From: Desmodesmus armatus
Lineage: Eukaryota; Chlorophyta; Chlorophyceae; Sphaeropleales; Scenedesmaceae
Direction: 5' to 3'
Assembly: GCA_007449985.2 (NCBI GenBank)
Contig: VIIQ02000088.1
Span: 62,001-126,000 of the forward strand
DNA length: 64,000 nt
How positions within the stretch are numbered: position 1 is the first letter of the stretch; each line of letters opens with the position of its first letter. Position numbers and translations under genes: made by a program. Positions 30,658 to 43,013 of this stretch are shown in pieces. The notes below the pieces were generated by a model that saw only the letters and a list, made by a program, of their open reading frames with translations, was not told the DNA's origin and did not search any database.

Positions 30658-32660
30658 TCACTCAGCCAGTCCTGCAGCCGCCTGCTGAGCCACATCAGGG
30701 TCGCTGCTGTCTAGGTGGCGCCACAGCAGCTGGCGCCACACGGGCTCATCACCAGGGGCCTGCACAGCCACAACCGTTGCGGCAAAAAGGGCAGAGCCGG
30801 AGTGGGTGGGCCACGGAATAAGTGGCATGCAATACATTGCATGCATATGCACAGCTCCTTTGGCGCGTCATCCGTTGCGTGTGTCACATCCTTGAGGATA
30901 TCACTCAGTTCAACAGGGGCCTATAGGTAGCCTGTAGCTACAGTGGTCCAGGCTTTGCTTTCCGAAAGCAGACTTGCGGTCCCCAGATAGGTTGATGCCC
31001 TGCAGCTCAGGGATGGGAATAAGCAAACGGTCCTGTTGTTATCCACTACCCGGTAGTACACGAGTCACGCAAGCAAAGAAGCAAAAGTGTCGAGACTCAC
31101 CTGGCTGGTCAAGCTGCTTGGTGGACCCCACCCAAGGGCCAGGCAGTGCCCCTGCAACCATGTCAGTGAGGTCAGCTGTTTCAGCTGTGTTAGCTGCATC
31201 AGCCTGCTGAACAACCCCCGGGCCTTTCTGTCCCATGAAACATCACCCAGGCCCAGCTCTCTGAGCCTTGTCAGCTGACAAAGGAAATCCAGGGTCTGCT
31301 GCTCTGGGGACAGCATGAGTGTCACTTGCAGTGCAGTCAGCTCGCTCAACCCCTGCAGTGGGGCCAGCAGCGCTGCACTGTACAACAAGCCCTGCATGTT
31401 GAGCGACTGCAGCCCAGGGCAGCAGCTGACAAGGCGGCTGCCCTCAGGAGCCAAGGCATACTTCCTTGATCGCTCCTCAACGGCCCAGGAGATGTTGAGG
31501 GATCGCAGGTGCGGCAGCTGCCTGCCGGTGGGGAACACGTGCCGCCACACACCTGCTGGCAGAGTGCTCTTGGAGATGTCCAGATGCTGCAGCTTGCTGC
31601 TTGCTGTCATGGCTGAGAGGGCTGCTGCAGGCAGGTTGTCGGCAAGTCGAAGGTGGTAAGAGAACGTAAGCTGCAGGTGGGTGAGCTGCTGCAGCTGCTG
31701 TAGGTGGGACAGCACTTGTGCTGCCTCTGTTTCAGCACCAGACCCGCACGTTAACCCACCAATCGTCAGCAGCAGGTGCTGAAGCGGGGTCCTGCCTGCC
31801 AGGACGTCTGGCTCTGCTAAGCATTCTTGCAGCTGCAGGCGGGTCAAGTAGCGCATCCCTGACAGCATGCTGTGACTGACCCTGACTTTGCGGCAGCAGT
31901 CGCCGAGTGCATCACTGACGGGTGACCCGTATGCCTCCATGACACGCAGGTCTGCCAGCCGAGTCAAAGACTGCAGGGGCTGCAGGGCAAGGCTGCCCAC
32001 CATATACCAAGGACGGTCCTCGTCATCCGGGCTCACCAATTTTACCCAAGCAAGCTCTAGGTGGGTCAGCTGCTGCTGCTGCTGCAGTATGCATGTCGGC
32101 AACTTGTAATGCCCAAGGTATCTGAGGCTGAGGTGCTCTAGGCCTTGAAGGTGTGACAGGGCAGCCGCCAACGCTGCACCCGCTGCATCGTCACACAGCG
32201 TGCATTCGCTGAGCTGCAGCTGCTTGAGCGATGTCCCCAGCGCGCCATGAGACACATCTCCCATCTGTGGCACTAGCAGCTGCACTTTCCTCAGCTGCAA
32301 GCTGCATAGCTGTGTGGCACCCTTTGCAGGCAGGCAAAGGGAGACTGAAGGGTAGAACATCTCAGGTGGGTCCTCATCTGATGGGGGTAATACGGCATCA
32401 TCAAATGCAATGCTGACGCTGTCAAAACACCAGCCGTGCTTGCTCAAGTACAGCAGCACTCCATCTGCCTGTTGCTGTGAGGTCACGACTGCTGTGATGC
32501 TGCGCAGGGCCAGCACAGCTGCCTGGTGCAGCCTGCTGTGGGCCATGGCAGCGCTGAACAGGCTGCGCTGGTCGTCAACTGCGCAGCACTGCAGCACTGC
32601 CAACAAACAGGGTTCTGGGAGTGCCAGCAGAAGGGAAGGTGCTGGATCCCCACTGGCCAT
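30658..32660 (-). CDS. LRR gene B, F-box-like with conserved 33-residue tail
   Basis: Exon 32660-31101 (520 codons) ends in phase 0 at a GTGAGT donor; the last exon 30759-30658 follows GTGCAG and gives APGDEPVWRQLLWRHLDSSD then PDVAQQAAAGLAE and TGA. The N-terminus LLLALPEPCLLAVLQCCAVD then DQRSLFSAAMAHSRLHQAAV is F-box-like. LRRs include LKQLQLSECTLCD, LEHLSLRYLG, LTHLELAWVKL, LTRLQLQECLAE, LQHLDISKSTLP, LRSLNISWAVE. A likely role is target recognition in an SCF-type ubiquitin ligase, inferred from the architecture only. The start ATG directly follows a TGCAG acceptor. Confidence 0.8.
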
Positions 32661-34744
32661 CCTGCACATCCAAGAACACAAGCAGCAGATGCAAGGGCTC
32701 GGTGTCTAGTCCACCAGTGCTGATACGAGAAGTTTGAACGACTTCCTTGGCCCTTGGCACAAGGCATCAAAGACAAGCAGCTGCAGGATCGGGGCATCTT
32801 GCAGATTACAGGGCTGTGCCACTGCATTACCTTAGATGTCGTTGAAAGCAACTCCTATATGTCAGGAGGTGCTGAATAATCGGAGACGGCCCAGATATTC
32901 GCTCAGTGGGCTTTGTCGAAATCTGGCGGGCTGATCGTGCAGGGCAAGATTGGTGTCACAAACGCGATTACCCTTGGCGCCAGGCCAGTGTTCTTTGCAC
33001 ACCTCAGATGCATGGCTCTGCTGGTCGTCCGCCTGACAAGGTACAAGGTGACGTCACCACTGTGACTCACTGGTGGTCACAGGGGCATGACTCAGTGTTC
33101 TCTGCATGTACATATGCACGACCTGTGCTGTCGCCCTGGACGCTTCCTTATTGACCTTGAGTCACGTGGAGCTGTCAACACCCTGCACAAGGCTGTCAGC
33201 TCCCCAACCCCACCGCTACCCCAATGTGGTAAGGTGTGAACATTCAACAGAGTGACAATTGTTGGGTGCGCACCAGTTAGCTGGCTCAAGTTTGCATGGA
33301 CAGTCAAAACACCTGCCTGGCTGACCGCCTTGGCGTCCATGATGGTCCCAGCTATGCGCACTATGCAGCCACACAATCAAGTTGGCTGCCTGCCAGCACC
33401 GCCCTCTTCAGCCACAACACGTCACAAATCACCCCATCCGCCACACAGCCCGGCAGACAACGTAGACGTGCTTGTTAAGGCACTATGCATGCCTAGCACA
33501 AAATACACCAAAGTGATGTTTGTGAATACCAGCCCAGTCGACCAGTGTGCTGCTTGTTGCACAGGCGTACCAACTATAAAGCAGTGCGGCCCTCAGCAGC
33601 CCACACCAGATCGCGAAACCGAAAACCCCAAACATCTGGAGCCATGGCAGCCCAGACCAGCCATGGTGTCAGCCAGTACAGCTGGGCGAATACGCACTCC
33701 CGCTGCCGCACAGCACTCATATTCACATGATCAGCTCCCACTGATGCCTACTGTACTAACCGACGGCGTCAGTGTGTAGGCTTGTTGGCTGGGTCCAAGT
33801 ACGGGCTTTTTTCAAAGCATTCTGTTGTGCCCCCATGCCGTCAGCACTCAACAGCACGCTGCTGGCACAACACGCCCATGCTGCATGTCCTGCCTGGCCC
33901 CTGCCTCAGCAGGCAAGCACAATGCAGGCCATACCCCAGTTCTACACCCGCGCTGCTGCTACCTGCCAGGCAGCAGCTGCCCCGACTGGCTGAAACCCCA
34001 CCAGCAAAGAGGAGCATCCCAAGGTCATGTGCACTACTCTTGCATATCATCCAGCAGCTGCTGCTCCTGCTGCAGTGCTGCTGCAGCCAGCACCATGCAG
34101 CGCACAGCTCCGAGCTGCAGCTCCCAGCCTAGGAGCCACGACCTGGGCCAGGCACAACGGCTGCTGCTTGTCTCTTGTCTCTGGCTCCCTTGTGGGTTGC
34201 TCAGCTTTTGCTGAGCCAATTACTGCAACTGTTACTGTTGCCACAATCACCACGGGGCCGTTCATGACTGTGCTGAGCTGGTGCTGTGATGCCCAGGCAC
34301 CAATAGGTATGCAAGCAAGGAGGGGGCGAAAGAGCTGGAGGCACCAAACAGCACAGAACACAGCACAGCAACACACAACAAAGCAGTACAGCAGAGCACA
34401 GGTCAGCATGAAGCGCAGATTACTTGCAACCGGTAGCAGAAACCCAACAGTTGGGCTGATGTGTGTCCTCCTACAGAGTGCCACCCTTCTCAGCTGCCTT
34501 CAATCAAGTCTCCGGCCCAGTCTTGTGTTCAGACGCAGCACTAGCCACAGCACTGCCCCCCCTCCCGAAAACATGTGCGTCCAATGATGACTGCACATTT
34601 GCTTTTACAAGTGTAATCTCCTGCTCAGAGCATGTGCCCTCTCCGTATGACATTCACCCAGCCGTCCGTAGGTGCTGGTGCAGTACCGTACGCTGTTGGC
34701 ACTACGAAAACACCGCCGACGCTGCCTCTGCTGCTCACTCACCC
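32661..34744. other. Inter-gene region of the LRR array (B to C)
   Basis: Contains the upstream motif of gene B (32917-32936). No protein gene was recognised in the rest. Near 34186-34235 lies one arm of a dispersed repeat also found inverted near 52121-52175. Confidence 0.5.
32917..32936 (-). promoter_or_regulatory. Shared upstream motif of LRR genes (copy B)
   Basis: CGAAATCTGGCGGGCTGATC on +, 257 bp upstream of the gene B start. Confidence 0.5.
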
Positions 34745-36754
34745 TCACTCAGCCAGTGCTGCCGCCGCCTGCTGTGCCACATCAGGGTCGCTGCTGTCCA
34801 GGTAGCGCTGCAGCAGCTGGCGCCACACAGGCTCACCACCAGGGGCCTGCACACAGCAACAGCAGCAGCCAAGGGACATCAACCCCAACCCACCGCACAC
34901 GTGCCATGCAAATTGCTCTGGCAGGTGAACCTGCACTGAGCAGAACCCTCAACATGTTTGACGGTGTCATCAAATCAAATTAAAGTTACACCTGTAGCTA
35001 TGACGCTCAAGAGCTCATGCCAGCCATTCACTGATATCACGGAGATAGTAGAACAAACCAGAAGGAACAAAAAACTGAGGATCAAAACAGAGAAGCCTGA
35101 CGCTTTTATGAGGATGAAAACAAACCCTAAAATCCCCAAGCATGGCGGGCTGGTCTGAGCATGTGAGAAACAAGGCAGAAGCAGCCTGTCCACTGCTGTC
35201 CACTTGCAGTACCAGCCCCAGATATGCCAGACAAGCAACAAGACACCTAGCATGGACCCCTGTCGCTCACTGGCTGGCTTCAAGTCTACCCACCTGACAT
35301 CTCAACCTGCACTCGGGCGGCTTCATATGGGGGTGGTGGCAAGTCAGTGAGGTCAGCTGCTTGAGCTGTGTCAGCTGCAGCAGCAAACCCTCCTTGCTTG
35401 TGGTGGAGCTCAACCCCACCACACCGAGGTCTTTGAGCCCTGTCAGCTGACAGACCAGACCCAGGCACCCCTCATCTGCAGAGCCGAAGGGGCTTGTGAG
35501 CAGTGCTGTCAGCCCGCTCAGCCGCTGCAGTGGGGCCAGCAGCTCTGATCCACACCGCACTGACATCAGGTTCAAAAACTGCAGCCCAGGGCAGCAGCTG
35601 ACAAGGCGGCTGCCATCAGGAGCCACCCCAATTTCCGCTGACGGCTTATTGAAGGAGATGTCCAAGGATCGCAGATGCGGCAGCTGCCTGCCAGCAGGGA
35701 AGATATGCTGCCAGGCGCCTGTTGGCAGCTTGCAGAAGCTGATAGTGAGGTGCTGCAGCTTGCTGCTTGCTGTCAGGGCTGAGTAGGCCGCTGCTGAGGT
35801 GTTGCCCTCAACAGCTGGCAAGCTGCTTGTAAAGACTAGCTGGGTCAGCTGCTGCAGGGGCTGCAGATGGCCCAGCAGCTGTGCCACCCCTGCTGCACCT
35901 GTGATGCTGTCATGCCCTCCTGAGATATTCAGGTGCTGCAGCCGTGTCTTGCCAGCCAGGATACCTGGCTCTATTCTGCTGGAACACAGCTCCAGCCGTG
36001 TCAAGTGCTGCATGCCAGACAACACATCGGCAGCGACCACATTGCCGCTCATCAAACTAAGCCGCAAATCCATTAGCCCGGTCAGGAGCTTTAGCGGCTG
36101 TAGAGCATCAGCTTCATGGCCTGGTCCCTGCAGCGTGAAGCTGCACAGCTCAAGGTGGGTGAGCTGCAACAGCCGCTGCAACACCCCTGTTGCTAAGTGC
36201 TGATGCACCATGACGGGGGTGCTGAGACTGAGGTGCTGCAGCCCAGCAGGCAGCTGCTGCAGTGCTGCTGCCAGCACCTCAGAAGGCACCATGGTGGAAC
36301 CGTCCCACCCACTTGTAGTAATGAAGGCACAGCTGTCAAGCTGCAGCTGCTTAAGGGCTGCTACATCAGCAGCAGCCCCCAGCACGCCCCGGCAGCCATT
36401 GCCTGGATGCAGCCGCAGATGCAGGTTGCTTATCTGAAGGTTCTCCAGCTGCAGACCAGGAGGCAGCTGGCGGATTTTGACTTGCTGTTCCCCGGTCTTC
36501 TTCAAGCTGACACTGCGAACGTGCTGCCCATGATTGCCAAGATACAACAGCATGCTGTCCACCTGCTCCTGATGGGTGACAACTGCCGTGATGCTGTGCA
36601 GCACGAGCACAGCTGCCTGGTGGAGCCTACTGTGGGCCCTGGCGGCGCTGAGCACACTGCGCTGGTCATTGGCTGCACAGCGCTGCAGCACCGCCAGGAG
36701 GCAGGTGTCCGGGAGCGCCAGCAACAAGCACGAACTGTCCTCTGCACCTGCCAT
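34745..36754 (-). CDS. LRR gene C, F-box-like with conserved 33-residue tail
   Basis: Exon 36754-35294 (487 codons, phase 0, GTGGGT donor) and last exon 34846-34745 (APGGEPVWRQLLQRYLDSSD, then AAAALAE and stop). N-terminal F-box-like segment LLLALPDTCLLAVLQRCAAN then DQRSVLSAARAHSRLHQAAV. LRRs include LENLQISNLHLR, LKQLQLDSCAFI, LQHLSLSTPVMV, LTHLELCSFTLQ, LTRLELCSSRIE, LQHLNISGGHDS, LRSLDISFNKPS. The start follows a TGCAG acceptor. The frame is intact throughout, so gene C looks functional. Confidence 0.82.
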
Positions 36755-38688
36755 CCTGCATGCAGCCGGCACCAAATAGTTGTGAAAAAGTAGCAAAAGG
36801 CCTGGATCAGCTTGGGATGAACAACTCAAACTCCCACAACTGGAGCGATTCATTCAACAGTGATCCCACGAGCCTTGGAAGGGCACCGGCCTTCTAGCAC
36901 GAACAGCGGCCATGGCATGGGGAGGCCACCACAAGTGTGCACATGCAAGCTGACACTGGGAGGAAATTGCATGCATCAGTCGGCTGTGAGACAACTGTCT
37001 TGCAGCAAAGGCTTTGTGCTACTGAGAGCTTTCTTCACAGAAACAGGATCCGATGATCGGTGCTGCTGCCTTACTTGATGGGCTGCTGGATGCGTTAGTC
37101 CAAATCAACCACCTGTCCTGGACGAAGGGTCGGGACGGAATCAGTGAGCGTTCCGAAAAGTGGCGGGCTGATCACCGATCCAGGGTCTGGACCAGATGTC
37201 GGAATCGAAATGAACCCATGCAGCACTGATTACGAGCAGTGACAAAACACAGTCTGTCGATGTTGATGGTGTCCAAACGCTGCTTTGCACTATCCAGCTG
37301 GGTTCTACCTGTGAAACATATTGGTGTTGTGTCATACACCAGTATTGCTGCTATCTCAGTATCTTAGCAGTCCTGCTGGCCTTCAACTAGTATGTGTATG
37401 CAACTTGGAGCAAGGGGTGATGCAGGCAGGTGCGCCCCCCTGCTGGGTAGGCTAGAGACCCTGCAAGGCTGTCAGCTGCCATTCCGCCCACAGAGTGGGC
37501 AGCCAGCTCCTGTGACAGCAGATCTTGATTTGCAGTGCTGTCAGCGCATACTATGCCCACAAAGCCGTCAGCCAGGTGTACATATGCCAGAAATGGGCAC
37601 AACAGTAAGGTGCTGGGGGCATGCTACGTTGCACTGCTGGACGAACACTGCCCTTCTGCTTGGGCAAGTCACCACCACCAGAGTTGTGCATCCATGACAG
37701 CAGCTATGAGCTCAGCTTCTGCAACTGTGAGCGCAGTATCAAGGCAATAAGCAAATGACAAGCACCCCCATTCTTCAGCAGCACCACAAGTTACACATAC
37801 CGATCCTGACATACAGTCAGCGTACACCATGTACTATGAATGCCTTCCCCAAAAAGAAAGTGCGCCAACCCACGCTGCTCATCCCGCCCAGCAGCAACGG
37901 TAGCCGGCGTGCTGAGCCCTGCTGTAGTGTGTCCCAGCTGCTGCGCTGTGGCAGTGCTGCAGTGCTGCTACTACTGCACCACCCAGCACAACATCCGGTA
38001 CCATCTGCTGCTGCCAGCTCCAAAATGAGCAGTTGCACATGGTGTGGCTCCCGCTGCTGCTGCTGTTGCTGGTGCAGCTGTTGCTGTGAATTTGTCCTTT
38101 GCAGCTGTCCGGCAGAATGCCTGCACATGCAGGAGCAAGGCACTATGTAAGTGAAGGGGTACCATGCCGCAACACAGAAGACAATGTGACACAGCACAGC
38201 ACGGCACGGCACGGCAAACACAGCAGCAGCACAGGGCACATGTGAGGAGTTGCTGCACACCCAATGCTTCCGGCAGCAGATCATGGGAGCCACATAACCT
38301 GCCAATATAATAACCTGCCCATCCCACTCCACCTCTTGATTTCACCTTGCTGCTATACGTCCCTCTAGACTGCCAGTCCTAATGCAGAAGCCCCCCCCCC
38401 TCCCCCCGTCACGGCACCTCCTGTGCCAAACAACACAACACCCTCACCAGCATGCTCCTACCCTCCTCCTGTCACAAAGCACAACCCTTTTCAAGCCGCT
38501 GCAGACACACCCAAGTGCCAATGCTTTGCTGGCTCCCAGCAGCTGCCTCCACCCAGCCTATGCGCAGACCCCAGAAACTCAGATCCCAGCAGCATCCCAC
38601 ACTGTGGGCCACTGCTGGGCCGGTAATGCGCAGGCTGCTGATAAGCATGACCAAGCCCGACACAGCTGCTGTTGCCGGCCACTCACCG
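36755..38688. other. Inter-gene region of the LRR array (C to D)
   Basis: Holds the upstream motif of gene C and, at about 37510-37915, sequence duplicated at about 41375-41685 downstream of gene E. No independent gene was recognised. The phrase CCAACCCACGCTGCTCATCC near 37866 recurs near 41635 and, diverged, near 62800. Confidence 0.5.
37154..37173 (-). promoter_or_regulatory. Shared upstream motif of LRR genes (copy C)
   Basis: CGAAAAGTGGCGGGCTGATC on +, 400 bp upstream of the gene C start. Confidence 0.5.
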
Positions 38689-40564
38689 TCACTCAGCCAG
38701 TCCTGCAGCCGCCTGCTGTGCCACTTGAGGGTTGCTGCTGTCAAGCTGGAGCTGCAGCAGCTGGCGCCACACGGGCTCGTCACCAGGGGTCTGCACACAG
38801 CCGCAGCAGCAACCAAGGCAGAGCCTCGCGCTTCATGGTCACCGGCTTGCACTAGTAGTGCAGCACTACAGCCGGCACTGCCCACCCCCTGCATGTGCGG
38901 CTTCAAGCCAGTCTTGCAGGTCAAGCCGAGCACAGTTGAGCAGGGTGCCTCAGCACCCATGGTTCTAGCTGGGTGCTGTGAGACTGTACGAATGCTACGC
39001 AATGGAAACGGCAGGCAAGGCAGAATAAGGCCCAAACCCTTCATCATGTGGTGAAGCCACAACCAGACAGGATCAGCAGGCAATGTGACACTCATCAGTG
39101 CAACTAACCCCTTGCTCACCTTACTCGTCAAGATGATCTCCTCATCATCAGCAATGTGACACGTCAATGTTGTCAGCTGCTTCAGCTGTGTCAGCTGCAG
39201 TGCATCCTCTGTGTACCACGGAAGGTGCACACTGAGCTCCCTGAGCCTCGTCAGCTGACACACACCCTCCAGGCCCTCATCCCCTGCAGACTGCCAATGA
39301 CTCAAGTGCAGTGTGTGCAGCCCGCTCAGCCCCAGCAGCGGGGCCAGCAGCTCTGCACTGTACCACAGCTCCCGCATGTCCAGGGACAGCAGCCCAGGGC
39401 AACAGCTGACAAGGCGGCTGCCCTCTGGAGCTGTCCCATCTTCCCGTCCCCCTAGCTGCCCAAGGTCCCTGATGTTGAGCTCCCACAGCTGCGGCAGCTG
39501 CCTGCCAGCAGGGAAGATGTGCTGCCACACCGCTGTTGGCAATCGGCAGTGGCTCATGTTGAGGTGCTGCAGCCTGCTGCTTGCTGTCAGGGCTGCGTAG
39601 GCTGCTGCAGGGGGAATGTGACCCTCATCAACATCGCGCAAAGTGCTTGTCAGGTCAAGGTGTGTGAACTGCTGCAGCTGCTGCAGGTGGGACAGCAGCT
39701 GTGCTGCCTCAGCTGCAACCCCTGCTGCGCCAATCTTGCAGTACGCAAGCTGCAGGTGCTGCAGCTGCGTCTTGCCAGCCAGGACAGCTGGCTCCACAAC
39801 TACATCAAGGAGCTGCAGACAGGTGAGGAGGTGTGCACCTGACAGCATGCTGGCAGTGATCCTGATGCGGTCTGCGGGTACCCTCCCATGCTCAACTCGA
39901 AGGTGCACCAACCGTGTTAGGGCATGTAGAGGCTGCAGGGGGAGGCTGGCCTCATCAGGGCTCAGCAGCTCTACTTGAGCAAGCTCAAGATAGGTTAGCT
40001 GCTGCAGCTGCTGCAGCACACCTGTGGGAAAGTGGAACCGCCAACCACGGTCGATACTGAGGTGCTGCAGCCCAGCAGGCAGCTGCCACAGCGCCGCTGC
40101 CAGCGCCTCAGCTGAAGCTCTGTCAAGCAGCCAGCAATCCCGGAGCTGCAGCTGCGTGAGGGCGGCTAAGCCAGCACCCCCAGCATGTCCTGCAAGCTAT
40201 TGCTTGGCTGGAGCTTTAACCCACCCAACTGCAAACTGCGTAGCTGCACCTGCTTTGGTAGCAGCGGTTGGATAAGGATGGGCATGCCATCAGACCACTT
40301 GGAGTCGATGCTGATGTTGTCGACGTGCTGGCAGTGCTTGCTGACATACAGCAGCACGCTGTCCAACTGCTGCTGTTGGCTCACCACTGCTGTGATGCTG
40401 GTGAGCGCCAGCACAGCTGCCTGGTGCAGCCTGCTGTGGGACCTGGCTGCACTGAACAAGCTGCGCTGGTCTTCGGCTGCACAGCACTGCAGCACTGCCA
40501 GCAGGCATGGGTCTGGCAGTGCCAGCAGCCAAGACGGTGCTGAGTTTGGCTCATCAGGAGTCAT
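38689..40564 (-). pseudogene. LRR gene D with a frame break (pseudogene or assembly error)
   Basis: Same layout as its neighbours: exon 40564-39120 with a GTGAGC donor, last exon 38790-38689 (TPGDEPVWRQLLQLQLDSSN then PQVAQQAAAGLAE, stop). The F-box-like part (LLALPDPCLLAVLQCCAAED) is in one frame and ends LQDMLGVLA with TAG at about 40166. The LRR part resumes two bases out of frame (ALTQLQLRDCWLLDRASAEA). Exon length (1445 nt) is two over whole codons, unlike genes A, B, C and F, which are exact. LRRs then run to the end without further damage. Confidence 0.75.
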
Positions 40565-42046
40565 GCTGTGCACAGCACACACAAGCAAGCAGGGCGGTGC
40601 ATGTAAGACTTGGTGTTGGATACGCAAGTGACGCTCAATCATTCTTGATGCACATATGGCATCTGGGCTTAGCTCAGGCCTTCGTTGAGTCTGGCTACTG
40701 TGCTGACTAGGCCAAACTGGGGCAAGCTTGAAACACAGGCATCCAACTCAGCACAGGGCCACAAATCCTATTTATACGCTTATATTACGTACCTACGGGT
40801 CTTCACGGACGACCTTGCCACAGTTTGATCTGGCTGTGGTGATCTGGCTGTGGTGATATGCTGTCTGGGATGTGGAGAGGGACTTTACTACCACACTGCG
40901 ATGATGGAACACAAATAGCTAAGCTTCTGATGTGTACCCAGTGGTAGGCCGGAAAAAAGGCATCGGAATTTGAGATACTGTCGCCAGGCCTATGTTAGGT
41001 CTCAACTGCTGACGCCCCTGTTCAGCTCATCCTTCTGCTTCTTTGTCATTGCAGGCACTGTGCCTGGCACATGCAGCTCTCTTGGTGACGGGAATTGGAG
41101 CTCCTCGTGCATTTGACATCTCAAGGGGATGGTGATAACATCATTTTGTACGATGCTGACGCCATGGTTACGCTTCATGCTGTGCTGTGCTTTGCAGCAT
41201 GCAAGCCATTTGCACTTTGCACCTTAAGAGTCCTCAGGCCTGAGCAAGGAACAATCGTATGTGATCTTGGGGTGTTCACACAGCCTTCAGCAAGCTCATG
41301 TGATGTGTTGTAGCCACAGTCATGCAATGCCCTCTGCCCCCTCCCATGCACCAATGAGGGTGCCCTCAGCCTGCCTGTGACAACAGACCTTGATGCAGTG
41401 ATGTCAGCGCATACTGCGCCACAACGCCATCAGCCAGGTGTACATATGCCAGACAGCACAACATAAAGCTGCTGGGGCATGCTACGTTGCACTGCTGGAC
41501 AACTAGTAGAGTAACACGCAGGTGGCAAGCACACCTCCTTCAGCAGCACCACATGTTACACATACCAATCCCGTCAAACAGTCAGCCTTGTGCACCATGT
41601 ACCATGCATGCCGCCCGGCACAGAGAGGGTGCCAACCCACGCTGCTCATCCCGCCCCGCAGCAACGGTAGCCGGCGTGCTGGGCCCAATCCCGCTCCACC
41701 TCTTGAGAGGGTCCACCTTGCTGCTGACATTCCCTCTAGACTCGCATTCAGATCCAGCACCCCTCCCCTGTCTCGCCTCCTCCTGTTCCGCCCTAATCCT
41801 GGCCCAACCAACACATCACACCCTGCCCAGCATGCTACTTTCCCGTCCTGCCACAAAGCACCGCACTGTCCAGCCACTGCAGACAACCGCTGGTCTTATA
41901 GCAATGCCTTGCAGGATCCCAGCAGCTGCCGCAATCTGCCTAGTAGCAGTAGGCAAGAAAAAGCCCAGCAGCACCCCGCACCCGGCGGCGCGCTGCAGAG
42001 ATATACCACCAAGCTGAACACAGCTGCTGTTGCTGCTGACTCACCC
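40565..42046. other. Inter-gene region of the LRR array (D to E)
   Basis: Contains the second copy (about 41375-41685) of the segment also found at 37510-37915. No upstream motif of the A/B/C/F type was seen above gene D. No independent gene was recognised. Confidence 0.5.
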
Positions 42047-42148
42047 TCACTCAGTTAGTCCTGCAGCCGCCTGCTGTGCCACCTCAGGGTCCCTGCTGTC
42101 CAAGTGGCGCCGCAGCAGCTGGCGCCACACTGGCTCATCACCAGGGGC
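42047..42148 (-). CDS. LRR gene E: terminal exon, cut off by the transposon
   Basis: A 102-bp exon after a GCGCAG acceptor encoding APGDEPVWRQLLRRHLDSRD then PEVAQQAAAGLTE and TGA. It matches the last exons of genes B, C, D, F and G in length, phase and sequence. No LRR exon lies within its first 14 kb upstream (to higher coordinates), because the transposon 42238-56105 begins 90 bp away. The matching LRR exon is 56350-57848. Confidence 0.8.
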   Translation of the reverse strand, partial: APGDEPVWRQLLRRHLDSRDPEVAQQAAAGLTE

Positions 42149-42229
42149 CTGCGCACAGCCAAAGCATTAATAAAGGCAGAGACTTTCCTGGGGCCGACAG
42201 ATCATCAGCATGCATAAAACCAATGATGC

Positions 42230-42237
42230 CCAATAAT
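42230..42237. repeat. Left target-site duplication (8 bp)
   Basis: CCAATAAT directly before the left terminus TAGGGATGTTG. Confidence 0.9.
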
Positions 42238-42400
42238 TAGGGATGTTGAGGGCGTAGACGTAGGTCCCTCGGCGTAGGTGTCTACGGGGTAGAATACGGC
42301 GTAGGTGCGTTCTGGCTCCGTAGTGAGGGGGCGTCGGCACCTACGGCGGTTACGGTCTGCACCTACGGCGGTTACCCACGGAAACGCGTTGACCTGCTAC
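42238..42400. repeat. Left terminus with subterminal CGTAGG repeats
   Basis: Begins TAGGGATGTTG, then about ten CGTAGG/CCTACG words in both orientations, the last pair as a direct repeat around CACCTACGGCGGTTAC. Such short repeats near ends are often transposase-binding sites in DNA transposons; that role here is inferred. Confidence 0.75.
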
Positions 42401-42833
42401 ATGCGCAGAGCAGGGCTGCGCAAACTATGCTTTAAAAGTATGAAGTCGTTAAAATCTAGAATGCGACATCCAGCAGTGCGGATGGCTGCTTCTAGCTCCA
42501 GTTCCTCGTCATGATCACGAGGTGATCAAGGTGCCCTGGTGTGATAGGTATGCTGGAACAAATTGGATGATGATGACATGTTGACATCATATTATAGCAT
42601 CAGCACTATACAGCACATGTACCGCACACGTATGTATCAGCTGACCACCCTGCACTGCTGAGGATGCTGCTGCTGACAGTGAATTGCCACAATTTGGGTT
42701 GTATAGCCTCAAGAGCTGGCCGTTTTTTTACAGAAGTAAGTTGTATATAAGACATAAAACCACTTCCAATTTTCAGAATCGGAACTGGTGCCCTAACAGA
42801 AAAGTTGCCCTTGCTGTCTACGCCTACGAAATA

Positions 42834-42907
42834 CCAGCTAAGTCTCATGGTAACCAGTGCCAGTATAGGGTAGGGTACTAAACCCATATATGGGAGGGTT
42901 GCGTACC
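42834..42907. repeat. Inner inverted block, left copy
   Basis: Contains CCAGCTAAGTCTCATGGTAA and CCCATATATGGGAGGGT; the inverse copy is at 55947-56026. On the left it sits about 600 bp from the end, on the right only about 80 bp, so the left end gained or the right end lost about 500 bp. Confidence 0.85.
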
Positions 42908-43012
42908 ACATACGGGGACAATACCAGAGGCCAGATACAAGCTGCAGGCGTGTCCCATGTGGGTGACAAGGGCTTTTCAAGTGGCATTGTTGGGATTTCC
43001 ACTTGGCCAGCA

Positions 43013-43013
<1 letters not shown>

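Noticed and set aside
38472..40019. One continuous 515-codon LRR protein
   Set aside because: It reads through the last intron of gene D; the clear GTGAGC donor and GTGCAG acceptor and the paralogues show that the tail is a separate exon in another frame.
42305..42514. Small basic protein in the left transposon end
   Set aside because: It translates the CGTAGG repeat array and has no independent support.
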